Part shown: positions 17,110 to 26,486 of the stretch, piece after piece
Layout of the letters: every line of letters begins with the position of its first letter
Position numbering within the stretch: the stretch's first letter is position 1
Assembly: GCF_023100905.1 (NCBI RefSeq)
Contig: NZ_CP064686.1
Location: 3,720,001-3,784,000 of the forward strand
Length of the DNA stretch: 64,000 nucleotides
Direction: 5' to 3'
Source: Bradyrhizobium sp. 4
GTDB lineage: Bacteria > Pseudomonadota > Alphaproteobacteria > Rhizobiales > Xanthobacteraceae
The notes under the pieces: model-generated
Seen by the model: the letters and a program-made list of their open reading frames with translations, nothing else
Told to the model about the DNA's origin: nothing
The model's database searches: none
Program-made: the position numbers and the translations under genes

Positions 17110-17609
17110 GGTGGAAGCTCCGATACGCGCATTCCACCCGATGCTACTGCGCCAACTCTGGGAGACTTCGACGATAGCTCTTTGCCCTGCTCATTAGACG
17201 CATTGTCTGGTCCCCTCTTTTTGGCGCTCGGGGGAGAGGCGGACGCTTGCGTTGCGTCAACATCTCTTTCCTTTGCACGCACGTCTTGAGCACACGGCAA
17301 ATCCATGCCGCATGCGCTCTGCCATCCGCAGAGCGTGTCCGCTCATCTCGCTAAGGTTGCAAACGGTATCCGAAGATTGGACGGCTGTGATGTGCAGTTT
17401 GTGCCAGTCTGCGCAGGCAGTTGGTGAGATCTAATGTCCCATGCCGCAAATCCCTCAATCGAAGGCATTTCACGCGCAAATCTTGCAACAAATGCGGCGA
17501 TGATTTGCTCAAAAACGCGAAGTCGGCTTGTCGCACCCACCTCGCGTTGTGGTGGTATTTCGCTGCTGCCTGCCGCAGAATTGTCGCGCTTCAGTAACAG
17601 GGTACAGCC
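17110..17609. other. 500-bp intergenic region between FGE and AraC-type regulator
   Basis: Divergent promoter space. Frames here are short, mutually antisense and lack ribosome sites. No tRNA, strong hairpin or repeated motif was recognised. Confidence 0.5.
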
Positions 17610-18596
17610 ATGGGGCAATTCCTTCTGGTTGATTCGCGCAAGCTGGACGGTTTCGAAGGACTTCAGCAGGCCGTCCACGGCTCGCATGTCGATGTGATGC
17701 AACTCGGCCGCGGTCGGTTGCGCGGAACGTTATCCCATGTCGGCATCGGCGACTTCTCGCTCAGCATTGGTGCTTTCAACGTCGGCATACGCACGCAGCG
17801 GGTTTCCAGCGACGACAAGCTGATCATCGGGATGCTGCTCGTGGCTGAAGAGCGCGTCGCCCACTGGTCGTTCGACATGCAGATCAACGATGTGCTCGTC
17901 ATTCCGCCGCGGCTCGAACATGACGGTGTTTTTCACGGCGGCTCCGCCTACGCCGCCATGCGGTTCGACCTCAACGAGGTCGCGACGCTGTTCGGCGGAG
18001 AAGCGCGCCTGAGCGACCCCGACACATGGCGAAGTCGCGGGCATTTCCGCGCGGACCTCGCGACCGGCGCGGTCGCCTCGCGCCGCCTGGTTCGGGTCAT
18101 GTCGCACCTGCGCGACAACAAATATGGGCTGACGCCGTCAACTGCCGATTTCTGGAAACGATCGATCGCCGAATGCATGGTTGCCAACGTCGCGTCGTCG
18201 CTGCCACCTGACGGCAACGGCTGGCTCCCTTCCGCCCGACGGCTGATCCGCAAGGTCGAGGAGTATCTCGACGACGCCGGCACGCGTCCGGTGCACGTGT
18301 CGGAAATTTGCGCGGCGCTGGGCGTATCGCGGCGCACCCTCCACCGCGCCTTTCAGGAGGTATTCGGCCTCGGCCCGGTCAGCTTCCTAAGGCACAAGCG
18401 TCTATGCGCTGTTCATTCCATCCTGCACCAGAGCGCACCCGGTTCGACCACCGTGACAGCCGTCGCCATGCAACAGGGCTTTTACGAACTCGGCCGGTTT
18501 TCTCAGTATTACTTTGCAATGTTCGGGGAGCGTCCGTCGCAAACGCTTGGAATTACGACGCCGCACGCAGTCGAAGACGACATCGCCAGAGCCTAG
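17610..18596 (+). CDS. AraC-family transcriptional regulator
   Basis: 328 residues. The N-terminal ~200 residues form a sensor region without a recognised motif beyond a cupin-like start. The C-terminal AraC/XylS DNA-binding region spans about 215-315, with a first HTH in VSEICAALGVSRRTLHRAFQEVFG and a second around YELGRFSQYYFAMFGERPSQTL. Divergent from the FGE gene across 500 bp, so the regulatory partner is uncertain. Confidence 0.9.
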   Translation: MGQFLLVDSRKLDGFEGLQQAVHGSHVDVMQLGRGRLRGTLSHVGIGDFSLSIGAFNVGIRTQRVSSDDKLIIGMLLVAEERVAHWSFDMQINDVLVIPPRLEHDGVFHGGSAYAAMRFDLNEVATLFGGEARLSDPDTWRSRGHFRADLATGAVASRRLVRVMSHLRDNKYGLTPSTADFWKRSIAECMVANVASSLPPDGNGWLPSARRLIRKVEEYLDDAGTRPVHVSEICAALGVSRRTLHRAFQEVFGLGPVSFLRHKRLCAVHSILHQSAPGSTTVTAVAMQQGFYELGRFSQYYFAMFGERPSQTLGITTPHAVEDDIARA

Positions 18597-18680
18597 CGCT
18601 CCGGGTCCGGACCGCGAACGGTGCCATGATCGCATGCATGCCGGCGTTTTGCCCGCGTCAACGGCGAAAAAAACCGTCAT

Positions 18681-18719
18681 GAAAACAACCAGATGGCTAC
18701 TGTGCATGGGGTTGTTTTC
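18681..18719. repeat. Dispersed repeat with 10-bp hairpin arms GAAAACAACC / GGTTGTTTTC
   Basis: The arms 18681-18690 and 18710-18719 are perfectly complementary. The 25-base segment 18695-18719 reappears as an exact inverted copy at 40046-40070. Located between the convergent AraC and chemoreceptor-like genes, it may serve as a shared terminator or be a mobile palindromic repeat. Confidence 0.75.
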
Positions 18720-18755
18720 ACGGTTTTGAGTTGGACAGGCAGGCCGCCTCCCGCT

Positions 18756-19832
18756 TCACGCCCGGCAGACGATCACGCCATACCAGCCCAGCCCGCGATA
18801 GGTCTCGTAGCCCGGCGTCGCATGGAACGCGACCAGCGTGCCGGAGCGGTCTTGATAGAAGCCGGAGCGCCGACCGTCCAGCGACAGCGAGATGCGTTCG
18901 CTGAGAATGCCTTGTCCGTCGGAAGCGGCGATCACGCGAAGATTGGAGTCGACCAGCAGCACGCGCGCCTTGTCGCTGTCGCCGACGCGCACGCCTTGCA
19001 CGATGGCGCGGGCCTGTGCCTCCCAGTCGAAATGGATGGCGAGCACCCCGATCGGCGCGCCGTTGGCCTGGCCGCCGGCGCGGACGCTGGCGCAATAGGT
19101 CGCGACCTGGGCATTGCCGAGCAGCGGCTGGTTCTCGACGTCGCCCGCGACATAGTCGTCGCCGGAGCGCAGGGTCTTGGCCTCGCGAAACCATTTGGTG
19201 TGGGCGACATTCTGGCCGACGGCGTGAAAGCGGTCGGCGCGGCCGTTGGCGATGACGTTGCCCTCGAGATCGCAGAGCCAGAGGTCGAGATAGACGGTGT
19301 AGGCGCCCAAGATCACGCCGAGACGCTGCGAGGCATGGGACACGGCCGCGGCGTCGGGCGAGGCCGCGCAATCGACCAACGCTGAATCGGTCGCCCACCA
19401 GCGCACGTCGCAGGTACGTTCATAGAGGTTGCGGTCGATCAGCTCGATGGCGTTGAGCGAGAGGTCGACCATGCGCTCGCCGCGCGAGCGCTGGCTCATC
19501 CGGTCGATCGAGGAGACGAGATCGCCGGTCCGTTTCGTCAGCTGGCTTTCGAGCTCGCGAGCGATGGTCTCGACCTGCTGGCCGACGCCGCGGACCTCCT
19601 GCGCCACCACCGCGAAACCCGCGCCCTGCGCGCCGGCCCGCGAGCTTTCGATCAGTGCGTTCAGCGCCAGCATCTTCATCTGGTTGGTGATCTGCTGGAT
19701 CGCCTTGGTCTTGTCGACTGCGATCTGGTTGACCTCCGCCGTGAGGCGGTTGATCAGCGCGGAGATGTCGGAATCATCATCAGCGGGTTCATTTGCGATC
19801 GGCTTGGCTTTGAGACCCAGCGCAGCAGACAT
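18756..19832 (-). CDS. Soluble methyl-accepting chemotaxis-like protein with C-terminal Cache-type sensor
   Basis: 358 residues from the ATG at 19832 (GGGAAG upstream). The MCP signalling tip is recognisable near residues 45-85 as NQMKMLALNALIESSRAGAQGAGFAVVAQEVRGVG. No membrane segment is seen. The C-terminal half (about 150-355), with LDLWLCDLEGNVIANGRADRF, GQNVAHTKWFREAK and GVLAIHFDWEAQA, resembles a Cache domain. The order signalling-then-sensor is the reverse of a normal transmembrane receptor. It might couple to a chemotaxis array from the cytosol or to another kinase. Confidence 0.85.
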   Translation of the reverse strand: MSAALGLKAKPIANEPADDDSDISALINRLTAEVNQIAVDKTKAIQQITNQMKMLALNALIESSRAGAQGAGFAVVAQEVRGVGQQVETIARELESQLTKRTGDLVSSIDRMSQRSRGERMVDLSLNAIELIDRNLYERTCDVRWWATDSALVDCAASPDAAAVSHASQRLGVILGAYTVYLDLWLCDLEGNVIANGRADRFHAVGQNVAHTKWFREAKTLRSGDDYVAGDVENQPLLGNAQVATYCASVRAGGQANGAPIGVLAIHFDWEAQARAIVQGVRVGDSDKARVLLVDSNLRVIAASDGQGILSERISLSLDGRRSGFYQDRSGTLVAFHATPGYETYRGLGWYGVIVCRA

Positions 19833-20110
19833 CGGGGGCTTCCCTTGGCAATGAGGTCTGATCTGCAACGAACCCGGAACAATCACTGACAGATCGAATA
19901 CGATTCTTTTTCGAAGATTCCGCCTAACGCCTGCTTAATTTGCTGTTTTGCGGAATGCTCAAATGATAGTCAGTCCGCGTAGCAAAACGGCAATCCACCG
20001 CTTTGTGCCGCGCAGACGTTGCAAATCCCGGGGGATTGCGGGCCAATCGTCCCGTCGGCCGGACGATGCAATACTTCCGGCTCCCAGGTTCCTCAAACCG
20101 ACCGTTGTTC

Positions 20111-21952
20111 ATGACGCCGCCCGCCACCACCTTGCCCGTCGAAGCGCCCCAGGCATTCCTGGGGGTGGCGCGCTCGCTCACTGACAAGCTTTGGCGCGAC
20201 CGGCTGGATGCGCGCGGGGCGGCCAAAGCGCTTGCCATCGTGCAGCGCCACCAACTGCCCGAGCTGCTGGCGCGGGTGCTGGCAGGCCGCGGTGTCGACA
20301 GCGATGCCGTTGTCGATTTCCTCGATCCCACCATCCGCAAGCTTCTGCCGGACCCGTTCACGGTGACAGAGATGGAAGCCGCCGCGAAGCGGATCGCGGA
20401 TGCCGCGGCGAACGGTGAGAAAGTCGCGATCTTCGGCGACTACGATGTCGACGGCGCGACCTCGGCGGCGCTGCTGACCTGGCATCTGCGCCATTGCGGG
20501 CTTGATCCGCTGATCCACATTCCCGACCGCATCTTCGAGGGCTACGGGCCCAACACGGAAGCCGTGCGTGCGCTGGCCGCGAAGGGTGCCACCCTGCTCG
20601 TCACCGTCGATTGCGGCACCACCAGCATCGAGCCGCTCGCCGAAGCGAAACGTCTCGGCATGTCCGTCGTCGTGATCGACCATCATCAGGCCGGCACGGA
20701 GCTGCCGGAGGTCGATGCGCTGGTCAATCCGAACCGGCTCGACGACCTTTCCGGCCTCGGCCATCTCGCCGCGGTGGGCCTCGTGCTGGTGACACTGGTC
20801 GCGGTCAATCGTGAATTGCGCCAGCGCGGCTTCTGGAATGCGGAGATGCCCGAGCCGGACCTGCTCGGCATGCTGCATCACGTTGCGCTCGGCACAGTAG
20901 CCGATGTCGCGCCGCTGATCGGTCTCAACCGCGCTTTCGTCGCCAAAGGCCTGATCGCGATGCGGCGGCGCGACCATGTCGGCCACACCGCGCTGATGGA
21001 CGTGGCGCGGCTCAACGGCCCGCCGGAGGCTTGGCATCTCGGCTTCATGCTGGGGCCGCGCATCAATGCCGGCGGCCGCATCGGCCGCGCCGATCTCGGC
21101 GTGCGGCTGCTTTTGGAGGGTGACAGCGTCGAGGCCGCGCGGATCGCAGCCGAACTCGACCGCCTCAACGGTGAGCGCCGTATTATCGAGCAGGCGGCCG
21201 AAGCGCAGGCCGAAGCCGAGGCGCTCGCCTCGATCGGGCTCGAGGACAAGATCGGCGTGATTGTGACGGCCTCCGAAGGCTGGCATCCCGGCGTGGTTGG
21301 TCTCGTTGCGTCCCGGCTGAAGGAGAAGTTCTCGCGGCCCGCCTTCGCGATCGCGCTGGAGCCCGGCGGGATCGGCACCGGCTCCGGCCGCTCGATTGCC
21401 GGCGTCGATCTCGGCAAGGCCGTGCGGCAGGCGGTCACCGACGGCATTCTGCTCAAGGGCGGCGGCCACGCGATGGCTGCGGGCGTCACGCTGCGGAAGG
21501 AAAAGCTCGCCGAATTTCGCGCCTATCTCGAGCATGCGTTGGCGCGCGACGTTGCCGAGGCGCGCCACGTCAACGAGCTCTACATCGACGGCGCGGTTTC
21601 CGCGCGCGCGGTGACGACCGAGCTTGCAACGACGCTCAACCGCGCCGGTCCCTTCGGCAGCGGCAATCCGGAAGTCGTGTTGGCGCTGCCGGCGCACCAG
21701 CTCGTCTATGCCGACGAGGTGGGACAGGCGCATTTGAGGCTACGCTTCAAGTCGGGCGACGGTGCCATCGTCAACGGCATCGCGTTCCGTTCGATCGGAC
21801 AGAAGCTTGGCAACGCGCTTGTTGCCAATCGCGGCCAGCAACTGCATGTCGCGGGATCATTGTCGGTCGATCGCTACCAGGGCGCCGAGCGTGTGCAATT
21901 CCGGGTCATGGATGTCGCGCTACCCGACCAGGGACCATCCATGATTAGATAG
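20111..21952 (+). CDS. recJ: Single-stranded-DNA-specific exonuclease RecJ
   Basis: 613 residues from the ATG at 20111; in-frame ATG 20066 is possible and neither has a strong ribosome site. The DHH phosphoesterase motifs are present: IFGDYDVDGATSAALL (motif I), VTVDCGTTS, VVIDHHQAG (DHH) and later GGRIGRADLG. The DHHA1 domain carries SGRSIAGVDLGKAV and LLKGGGHAMAAG. Degrades single-stranded DNA 5'-3' in RecFOR recombination, mismatch and base-excision repair. Confidence 0.96.
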   Translation: MTPPATTLPVEAPQAFLGVARSLTDKLWRDRLDARGAAKALAIVQRHQLPELLARVLAGRGVDSDAVVDFLDPTIRKLLPDPFTVTEMEAAAKRIADAAANGEKVAIFGDYDVDGATSAALLTWHLRHCGLDPLIHIPDRIFEGYGPNTEAVRALAAKGATLLVTVDCGTTSIEPLAEAKRLGMSVVVIDHHQAGTELPEVDALVNPNRLDDLSGLGHLAAVGLVLVTLVAVNRELRQRGFWNAEMPEPDLLGMLHHVALGTVADVAPLIGLNRAFVAKGLIAMRRRDHVGHTALMDVARLNGPPEAWHLGFMLGPRINAGGRIGRADLGVRLLLEGDSVEAARIAAELDRLNGERRIIEQAAEAQAEAEALASIGLEDKIGVIVTASEGWHPGVVGLVASRLKEKFSRPAFAIALEPGGIGTGSGRSIAGVDLGKAVRQAVTDGILLKGGGHAMAAGVTLRKEKLAEFRAYLEHALARDVAEARHVNELYIDGAVSARAVTTELATTLNRAGPFGSGNPEVVLALPAHQLVYADEVGQAHLRLRFKSGDGAIVNGIAFRSIGQKLGNALVANRGQQLHVAGSLSVDRYQGAERVQFRVMDVALPDQGPSMIR

Positions 21953-21996
21953 GCCCGGCAAACAACAAAAAAACGTATAGAAAAAAGGGAGTGAGC

Positions 21997-22806
21997 ATGG
22001 CAGGGCAGGTTGAGGGTAAAGTGGCGCTGGTGACGGGCGGCGCCTCCGGCATCGGCGAAGCCGTCGTCGAGCTGTTCGCGCGCGAGGGCGCCACCGTCAT
22101 CGCCACCGACATTGACGAGCTGCGAGGTCCAGAACTCGCCGATCGCATCACCAAGGCCGGCGGCAAGGCGATTTTCCTGGAGCAGGACGTCACCAGCGAA
22201 GAGCGATGGATCGAGATCGCAGCCGAGATCGCGAAGCGCTTTGGCCGGCTCGATATTCTCGTCTCCAACGCCGGCATCGGCATTGCCGTACCCTCGATCA
22301 TCGACATGACGCTCAGCGACTGGCGCAAGCAGAACGCGATCAACCTCGATGGCGTCTTCCTCTCGGTCAAGCATTGCCTGCCCCTGATGCGCAAGACCGG
22401 CGGCGGCTCGATCGTCATGATGTCCTCGCTCGCGGGCCTGCGCGGCGCGCCCGGGCTGTCGGCCTATTCGGCGACCAAGGGCGGCGTGCGGCTGTTCGCA
22501 AAGTCCATCGCGATGGAGTGCGCGGCCGCCTGTGACGGCATCCGCGTCAACTCCGTCCACCCCGGCATCATCGACACGCCGATCTGGGGCAAGATCCCGA
22601 CCGGCGCGACCGGCAACCAGGGCAACGCGCCGATCGACCCAGACGAGCGTGCGCGCGTCGTCACGCCGCTCGGCCGCGCCGGCCAGGCTGGTGAGATCGC
22701 CTCCGGCGTGCTGTATCTGGCCTCCGATGCCTCGCGCTACGTCACCGGCAGCGAGCTCGTCATCGACGGCGGCATGAATGCCGGCGGCGTGCCGCGGCGG
22801 CAATAG
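21997..22806 (+). CDS. Short-chain dehydrogenase/reductase
   Basis: 269 residues from the ATG at 21997, which has GGGAG at the right distance; a GTG two codons earlier overlaps that site. Classical SDR with NAD-binding TGGASGIGEAV (residues 11-21), NAG in LVSNAGIG, catalytic Ser in MMSSLAGLRG and Tyr-x-x-x-Lys in YSATKGG. The C-terminal YVTGSELVIDGGM is typical. Followed after 109 bp by a class II aldolase; both may act on one hydroxy/keto compound, but this is inference. Confidence 0.93.
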   Translation: MAGQVEGKVALVTGGASGIGEAVVELFAREGATVIATDIDELRGPELADRITKAGGKAIFLEQDVTSEERWIEIAAEIAKRFGRLDILVSNAGIGIAVPSIIDMTLSDWRKQNAINLDGVFLSVKHCLPLMRKTGGGSIVMMSSLAGLRGAPGLSAYSATKGGVRLFAKSIAMECAAACDGIRVNSVHPGIIDTPIWGKIPTGATGNQGNAPIDPDERARVVTPLGRAGQAGEIASGVLYLASDASRYVTGSELVIDGGMNAGGVPRRQ

Positions 22807-22915
22807 CCCGCCGCGCGGGCTGCGAAGGGCAGGGTGGCGCCCGCGGGGGCTGACGCGCAGGCGTCGGACCTGTACAACGCGGGCGTCTTCCGGCCGACAG
22901 AGGTGTCCTTCCGCC

Positions 22916-23713
22916 ATGGCGCACAGCCTTCACTCGTCGTCATCTACGCCAGCAACGTTCCGCTCGAACCGTCCGGACCTCGTGACCGACGCGATCCGCG
23001 GCGCGCGCGAGGATCTTGCCGCCTGCTTCCGCATGGCTGCGCGCAACGGCTTTGAGGAGGGCATCTGCAACCACTTCTCGGCCGTGGTGCCGGGCCATGA
23101 CGATCTCTTCCTGGTCAACCCTTACGGCTACGCCTTCCGCGAGCTGACCGCGTCAAAACTGCTGATCTGCGACTTCCACGGCAACGTGCTCGACGGCGAG
23201 GGCGTGCCCGAGGCGACCGCGTTCTACATCCATGCCGAGATGCACAAGCGCCTGCCGCGCGCCAAGGTCGCCTTCCACACCCACATGCCCTACGCCACGG
23301 CGCTGTCGATGACCGAGGGTGATCCGCTGATCTGGGCCGGACAGACCGCGCTGAAATTCTACGGTCGCACGGCCGTGGACCGCGACTACAACGGCCTCGC
23401 GCTCGACAACCGCGAAGGCGCGCGCATCGCGTCCAGCGTTGGGAATGCCGATATCATCTTCATGATGCATCACGGCGTGATGGTGCTGGCACCGACCATC
23501 GCGGAGGCCTGGGACGATCTCTATTATCTCGAACGCGCCGCCGAGGTGCAGGTGCTGGCGATGTCGACGGGCCGGAAAGTGCTGCCGGTCGATCCCGCGA
23601 TTGCGGCCGAGACCTACAAGCAGATGCGCGAGGGCGATTCCGAATCTGCGCAACTGCATCTTGCTGCGATCCGCCGCCAGCTCGATGCGGAAGAGCCGCA
23701 GTACCGACATTGA
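22916..23713 (+). CDS. Class II aldolase/adducin-family protein
   Basis: 265 residues from the ATG at 22916, with AGAGGTG upstream. Zinc-binding and catalytic blocks are visible: GICNHFSAVVPG, AFHTHMPYATAL (His-x-His) and MMHHGVMVL. The family includes fuculose-phosphate aldolases, 3-oxo-4-phosphate decarboxylases and non-catalytic adducin-like proteins. Bradyrhizobium genomes carry many such copies of unknown substrate. Possible operon with the preceding SDR gene. Confidence 0.9.
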   Translation: MAHSLHSSSSTPATFRSNRPDLVTDAIRGAREDLAACFRMAARNGFEEGICNHFSAVVPGHDDLFLVNPYGYAFRELTASKLLICDFHGNVLDGEGVPEATAFYIHAEMHKRLPRAKVAFHTHMPYATALSMTEGDPLIWAGQTALKFYGRTAVDRDYNGLALDNREGARIASSVGNADIIFMMHHGVMVLAPTIAEAWDDLYYLERAAEVQVLAMSTGRKVLPVDPAIAAETYKQMREGDSESAQLHLAAIRRQLDAEEPQYRH

Positions 23714-23719
23714 GGCGCG

Positions 23720-24949
23720 TTACGACCCCTGGCGCAGCTTCGCCAGCACCTTCAGCCCGCCATAGCCATCGGCCGGTGTGATCCCCGCGCGCTGCTGAAA
23801 ATCCTTGATTGCCTTCATGGTGTCGTTCCCGACACGGCCATCGGTGCCGCCGGTGTCGAAGCCGGCCTTGGTCAGCCGCGTCTGCATTTCCTGCACCTCG
23901 GCGAGCGTCAGCGCGCGCTCGGAGCCGGGGAATGGCTGGATGAAAGGCGGGGCGCCGAGGCAGCGGTCGCCGAGATGGCAGATCGCCAGCGCATAGTTCA
24001 TCGAGGGGTTGTAGCTCTTCACCGCGTTGAAATTCGGCCCCAGCAGAAACGTCGGCCCGCCCGCAACCGGGGTCCACATTTGCGCGGATGCGGAGGCTTG
24101 CGGGAACGGCTGGCCGTCGGCACGGGTGACGCCGGCTGCCTGCCAAGCCGCATAGGTCCGGCTGCCGCTCATCTCGCCGGGCGCGCGCACCTCGTAGCCC
24201 CAATGCTCGCCGCGGTGCCATTTGCCGCGGTTGACGAGATATTTTGCGGTCGAGCCCAGCGAGTCGTCGGGCTTGCCGAACGGCGACACCTTGCCGTCGC
24301 CGTCATAGTCGATGCCGACATTGAGCCAGACCTCCGGCATCCATTGCGAATGCCCCATCGCGCCGGCCCAGGATCCCTGCATCTGCTCCGGCGTGCTCCA
24401 GCCCTTGTCGACGATGCGTAGCGCGTTGATCAGCTCGGTCTCCCAATAGGCTTTGCGCCGCGGCTCGTTCCAGGCGAGGGCGGCGAGCGAGGGAAACACC
24501 GGCGTCATGTGGTTCTGCTGCACCAGCGGATCGCCGTAGGCGGACTCGACGCCCCACAGCGCCAGCAGCGTGCCGCGCTCGACGCCGAAATCGCGCTCGA
24601 TGCGCGCGAGCAGCGCCTCGTTGTTCTTCAGGGCGATCTTGCCGTTGATGATACGCCAGTCGGAGACGCGACGGTTGATGTATTGCCAGACCTGCTCATG
24701 GAATTCGGGCTGGTTGCGCATCTGCTTGAACACGCTCATGTCGGGCTCGACCCGCGCCATCGCGCGCTGCCAAGTCGCGGCCGAAATGCCTTTCGCCATG
24801 GCACGGGCGCGAAAACCCTCACGCCATTCCTCGAAGCCTGGAGGCGCGGCCAGGATGCGCGTTGGGACTGCGACGAGTGCGGCTGCGCCGAGCGTGGATC
24901 GAAGCAGAGCGCGGCGGCTACGAGAGGCTATGGAATCAGCGTGTTTCAT
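23720..24949 (-). CDS. Lytic murein transglycosylase, MltB type, with peptidoglycan-binding domain
   Basis: 409 residues. N-terminal export signal about 1-35 with an RR pair (SRSRRALLRSTLGAAALVAV), possibly Tat. The SLT_2 catalytic domain (about 38-330) has the catalytic Glu in LLALWGVESAYGD and the GSWAGAMGHSQWMP block. A PG_binding_1 repeat closes the protein (about 345-405, TLAEVQEMQTRLTKAGFDTGGTDG). Cleaves glycan strands to anhydromuropeptides in the periplasm. Confidence 0.95.
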   Translation of the reverse strand: MKHADSIASRSRRALLRSTLGAAALVAVPTRILAAPPGFEEWREGFRARAMAKGISAATWQRAMARVEPDMSVFKQMRNQPEFHEQVWQYINRRVSDWRIINGKIALKNNEALLARIERDFGVERGTLLALWGVESAYGDPLVQQNHMTPVFPSLAALAWNEPRRKAYWETELINALRIVDKGWSTPEQMQGSWAGAMGHSQWMPEVWLNVGIDYDGDGKVSPFGKPDDSLGSTAKYLVNRGKWHRGEHWGYEVRAPGEMSGSRTYAAWQAAGVTRADGQPFPQASASAQMWTPVAGGPTFLLGPNFNAVKSYNPSMNYALAICHLGDRCLGAPPFIQPFPGSERALTLAEVQEMQTRLTKAGFDTGGTDGRVGNDTMKAIKDFQQRAGITPADGYGGLKVLAKLRQGS

Positions 24950-25027
24950 GGACCCATTCTAGCGGGAAACATGGTGGCTGTGACCAGTTCCTGGAACTGC
25001 AGGAACAGACGCGGTCCCGCGTTCCCC

Positions 25028-25053
25028 GGAACAAACTGTCGCACTCCCGCATT
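25028..25053 (+). promoter_or_regulatory. EcfG-like promoter GGAAC-N17-CATT
   Basis: GGAAC at 25028-25032 and CATT at 25050-25053, 30 nt before the ATG of the small secreted protein. Consensus for the general stress sigma factor EcfG is GGAAC-N16/17-CGTT; this differs at one base. Confidence 0.5.
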
Positions 25054-25082
25054 CCCCCAGCATCACGTTTGAGGAGGAGAAG

Positions 25083-25343
25083 ATGAGGAAATATCTGTTT
25101 GCCGCCGCCATGGTCACCGCCATCGCCGCGCCTGCGTTGGCCGACGAAGTCGGCGTTCACGTCGGTCCGGTCGGTGCCGGTGTGACCGTCGGACAGTCTC
25201 ACGAATATCGTGAGCGGGACCGCGATCGCGACCGCACCACCGTCATTAGGGAGCGCGAGCCCGCCGACCGCACCACGGTGATCAAGAAGGAAGATGAATT
25301 CGGCAATCGCAGCAAGACCGTGATTCATCACGACAACGACTGA
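25083..25343 (+). CDS. Small secreted protein with Arg/Asp/Glu-rich repeats
   Basis: 86 residues. Signal peptide about 1-20 (YLFAAAMVTAIAAPALA). The mature part is highly charged, with two related TTVI-(R/K)-(E/K) units, and ends in a His/Asp tail. Strong GAGGAGGAG ribosome site. Function unknown; a likely stress-induced periplasmic protein given the EcfG-like promoter upstream. Confidence 0.75.
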   Translation: MRKYLFAAAMVTAIAAPALADEVGVHVGPVGAGVTVGQSHEYRERDRDRDRTTVIREREPADRTTVIKKEDEFGNRSKTVIHHDND

Positions 25344-25415
25344 TGGAGTGGGGCCCCGGCCGATCGCCGGGGCCCTCCGTCGGTCGCAGTCCGTTCATCG
25401 AGAATTCGGGGTGGA

Positions 25416-25667
25416 ATGAAGATACGCGCGCACGCGGAGAGCCATGTCGTCGAACTGGACGACGGATCGCAATGGCAGATCTTTCCCGGCGATCTCGCGA
25501 CCACGCTGAGCTGGAAGCCCGAAACCGATCTGCACCTGGAGCGAAGCGGCGAGCGGGTGAGTTCGCATGAGCTGGTGAATGACGCCGATCAAAGCCGCGT
25601 CCGGGTGATCGCAGCGGGCGAGACCTGGCCTGATGGCGAGGTTAAGAAAGTGTTGAAGGGCGGGTAG
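25416..25667 (+). CDS. Conserved hypothetical protein
   Basis: 83 residues, acidic to neutral, no signal or membrane span. It reads as a small beta-rich protein (HVVELDDGSQWQIFPGDLATTLSW). Function not recognised. Bounded upstream by a short GC-rich hairpin (GGGGCCCCGG/CCGGGGCCC) after the secreted-protein gene. Confidence 0.65.
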   Translation: MKIRAHAESHVVELDDGSQWQIFPGDLATTLSWKPETDLHLERSGERVSSHELVNDADQSRVRVIAAGETWPDGEVKKVLKGG

Positions 25668-25752
25668 GGCGCGCCTGCAACAGGTCGGATATCCCCAATT
25701 TTGAGCCTGTCACTTTACGGTCGGTTTGCCTCCGTCTGCGCACAATGCGTGA

Positions 25753-25929
25753 ATGCAGGAGCTGTTCGACATTATCCGCGCCAATCCCTGGCCGTTCGGG
25801 GCCGGGTTGTTCGTCGTCATCCTGATGATCCTCGCGGAGAACTTTGGGCGCGGTATTCAAGCCGACGGCGCAGTCAGTGACTTTTCGGATTCGGACGGTG
25901 GCGGCTGCGGCGACGGAGGAGGCGACTAG
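25753..25929 (+). CDS. Small single-span membrane protein with Gly/Asp/Cys tail
   Basis: 58 codons. One membrane segment (about 13-28, PWPFGAGLFVVILMILA) is followed by an acidic tail ending SDSDGGGCGDGGGD. Such Gly-Asp-Cys tails occur on a number of small bacterial membrane proteins of unknown role. No clear ribosome site; the codon pattern and tail support it being real. Confidence 0.6.
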   Translation: MQELFDIIRANPWPFGAGLFVVILMILAENFGRGIQADGAVSDFSDSDGGGCGDGGGD

Positions 25930-25957
25930 GGCTGGTCAGCGGCCGAACGCGCTTCGC

Positions 25958-26479
25958 CTAGTCCTCCTGCAAATCGGCTGCGATGCCTGCGAGCCAGCGG
26001 CGAATGCTTGCTTCGGCCTTGGCGTCGAGCCCGTCGGCCAGGCGCTTCTCCAACGCAATCACCCGTTCCCGGCACGCCTTCAAAAGCGTCGTGCCGCGCG
26101 GCGTCAGCTTCCATTGCTGGATGCGGCCGTGGACGGGATGGGGCGTCATCACAATCGCATCGTCACGTTCAAGATTGCGGATGATGACGCCGACGGTCTG
26201 GGGCGTCAGAAAGGTGAGGCGGGCAACGTCGGCCCCTGACAGTCCCGGATAAGCATTGAGCATGGTCAGCACCGCGAATTGCGGAGAGGTGACACCGAGA
26301 TCGGCCAGCGACCGCTCCATCGTCAGACGGACTGCGGCGTGGGCCTGGCGCAGCAGATAGCCGAGATAGCCTTGCTCGCCGCGCTTGCCTTCCCCTGGGG
26401 CGGGGACGCGCACCGGGGCGGCCGTGGCTGCCTGCCGCCGCGGTTGCGATCTCGTGATATCAGGCGGCTTGCGCGTCAT
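25958..26479 (-). CDS. MarR-family transcriptional regulator
   Basis: 173 residues from the ATG at 26479; an upstream in-frame start lies in the promoter. The MarR winged helix is clear: LTMERSLADLGVTSPQFAVLTML, LSGADVARLTFLTPQTVGVIIRNLERDDAIV and the wing HPVHGRIQQWKLTPRG. Divergent from the carboxymuconolactone-decarboxylase-like gene across 54 bp, which it probably represses. A direct repeat in the gap (26487-26516) is a candidate operator. Confidence 0.92.
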   Translation of the reverse strand: MTRKPPDITRSQPRRQAATAAPVRVPAPGEGKRGEQGYLGYLLRQAHAAVRLTMERSLADLGVTSPQFAVLTMLNAYPGLSGADVARLTFLTPQTVGVIIRNLERDDAIVMTPHPVHGRIQQWKLTPRGTTLLKACRERVIALEKRLADGLDAKAEASIRRWLAGIAADLQED

Positions 26480-26486
26480 GTAAGTG

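Noticed and set aside
20093..21733. 546-codon minus-strand frame opposite recJ
   Set aside because: His/Arg/Asp-rich composition typical of the antisense frame of GC-rich genes; recJ motifs are unmistakable on the plus strand.
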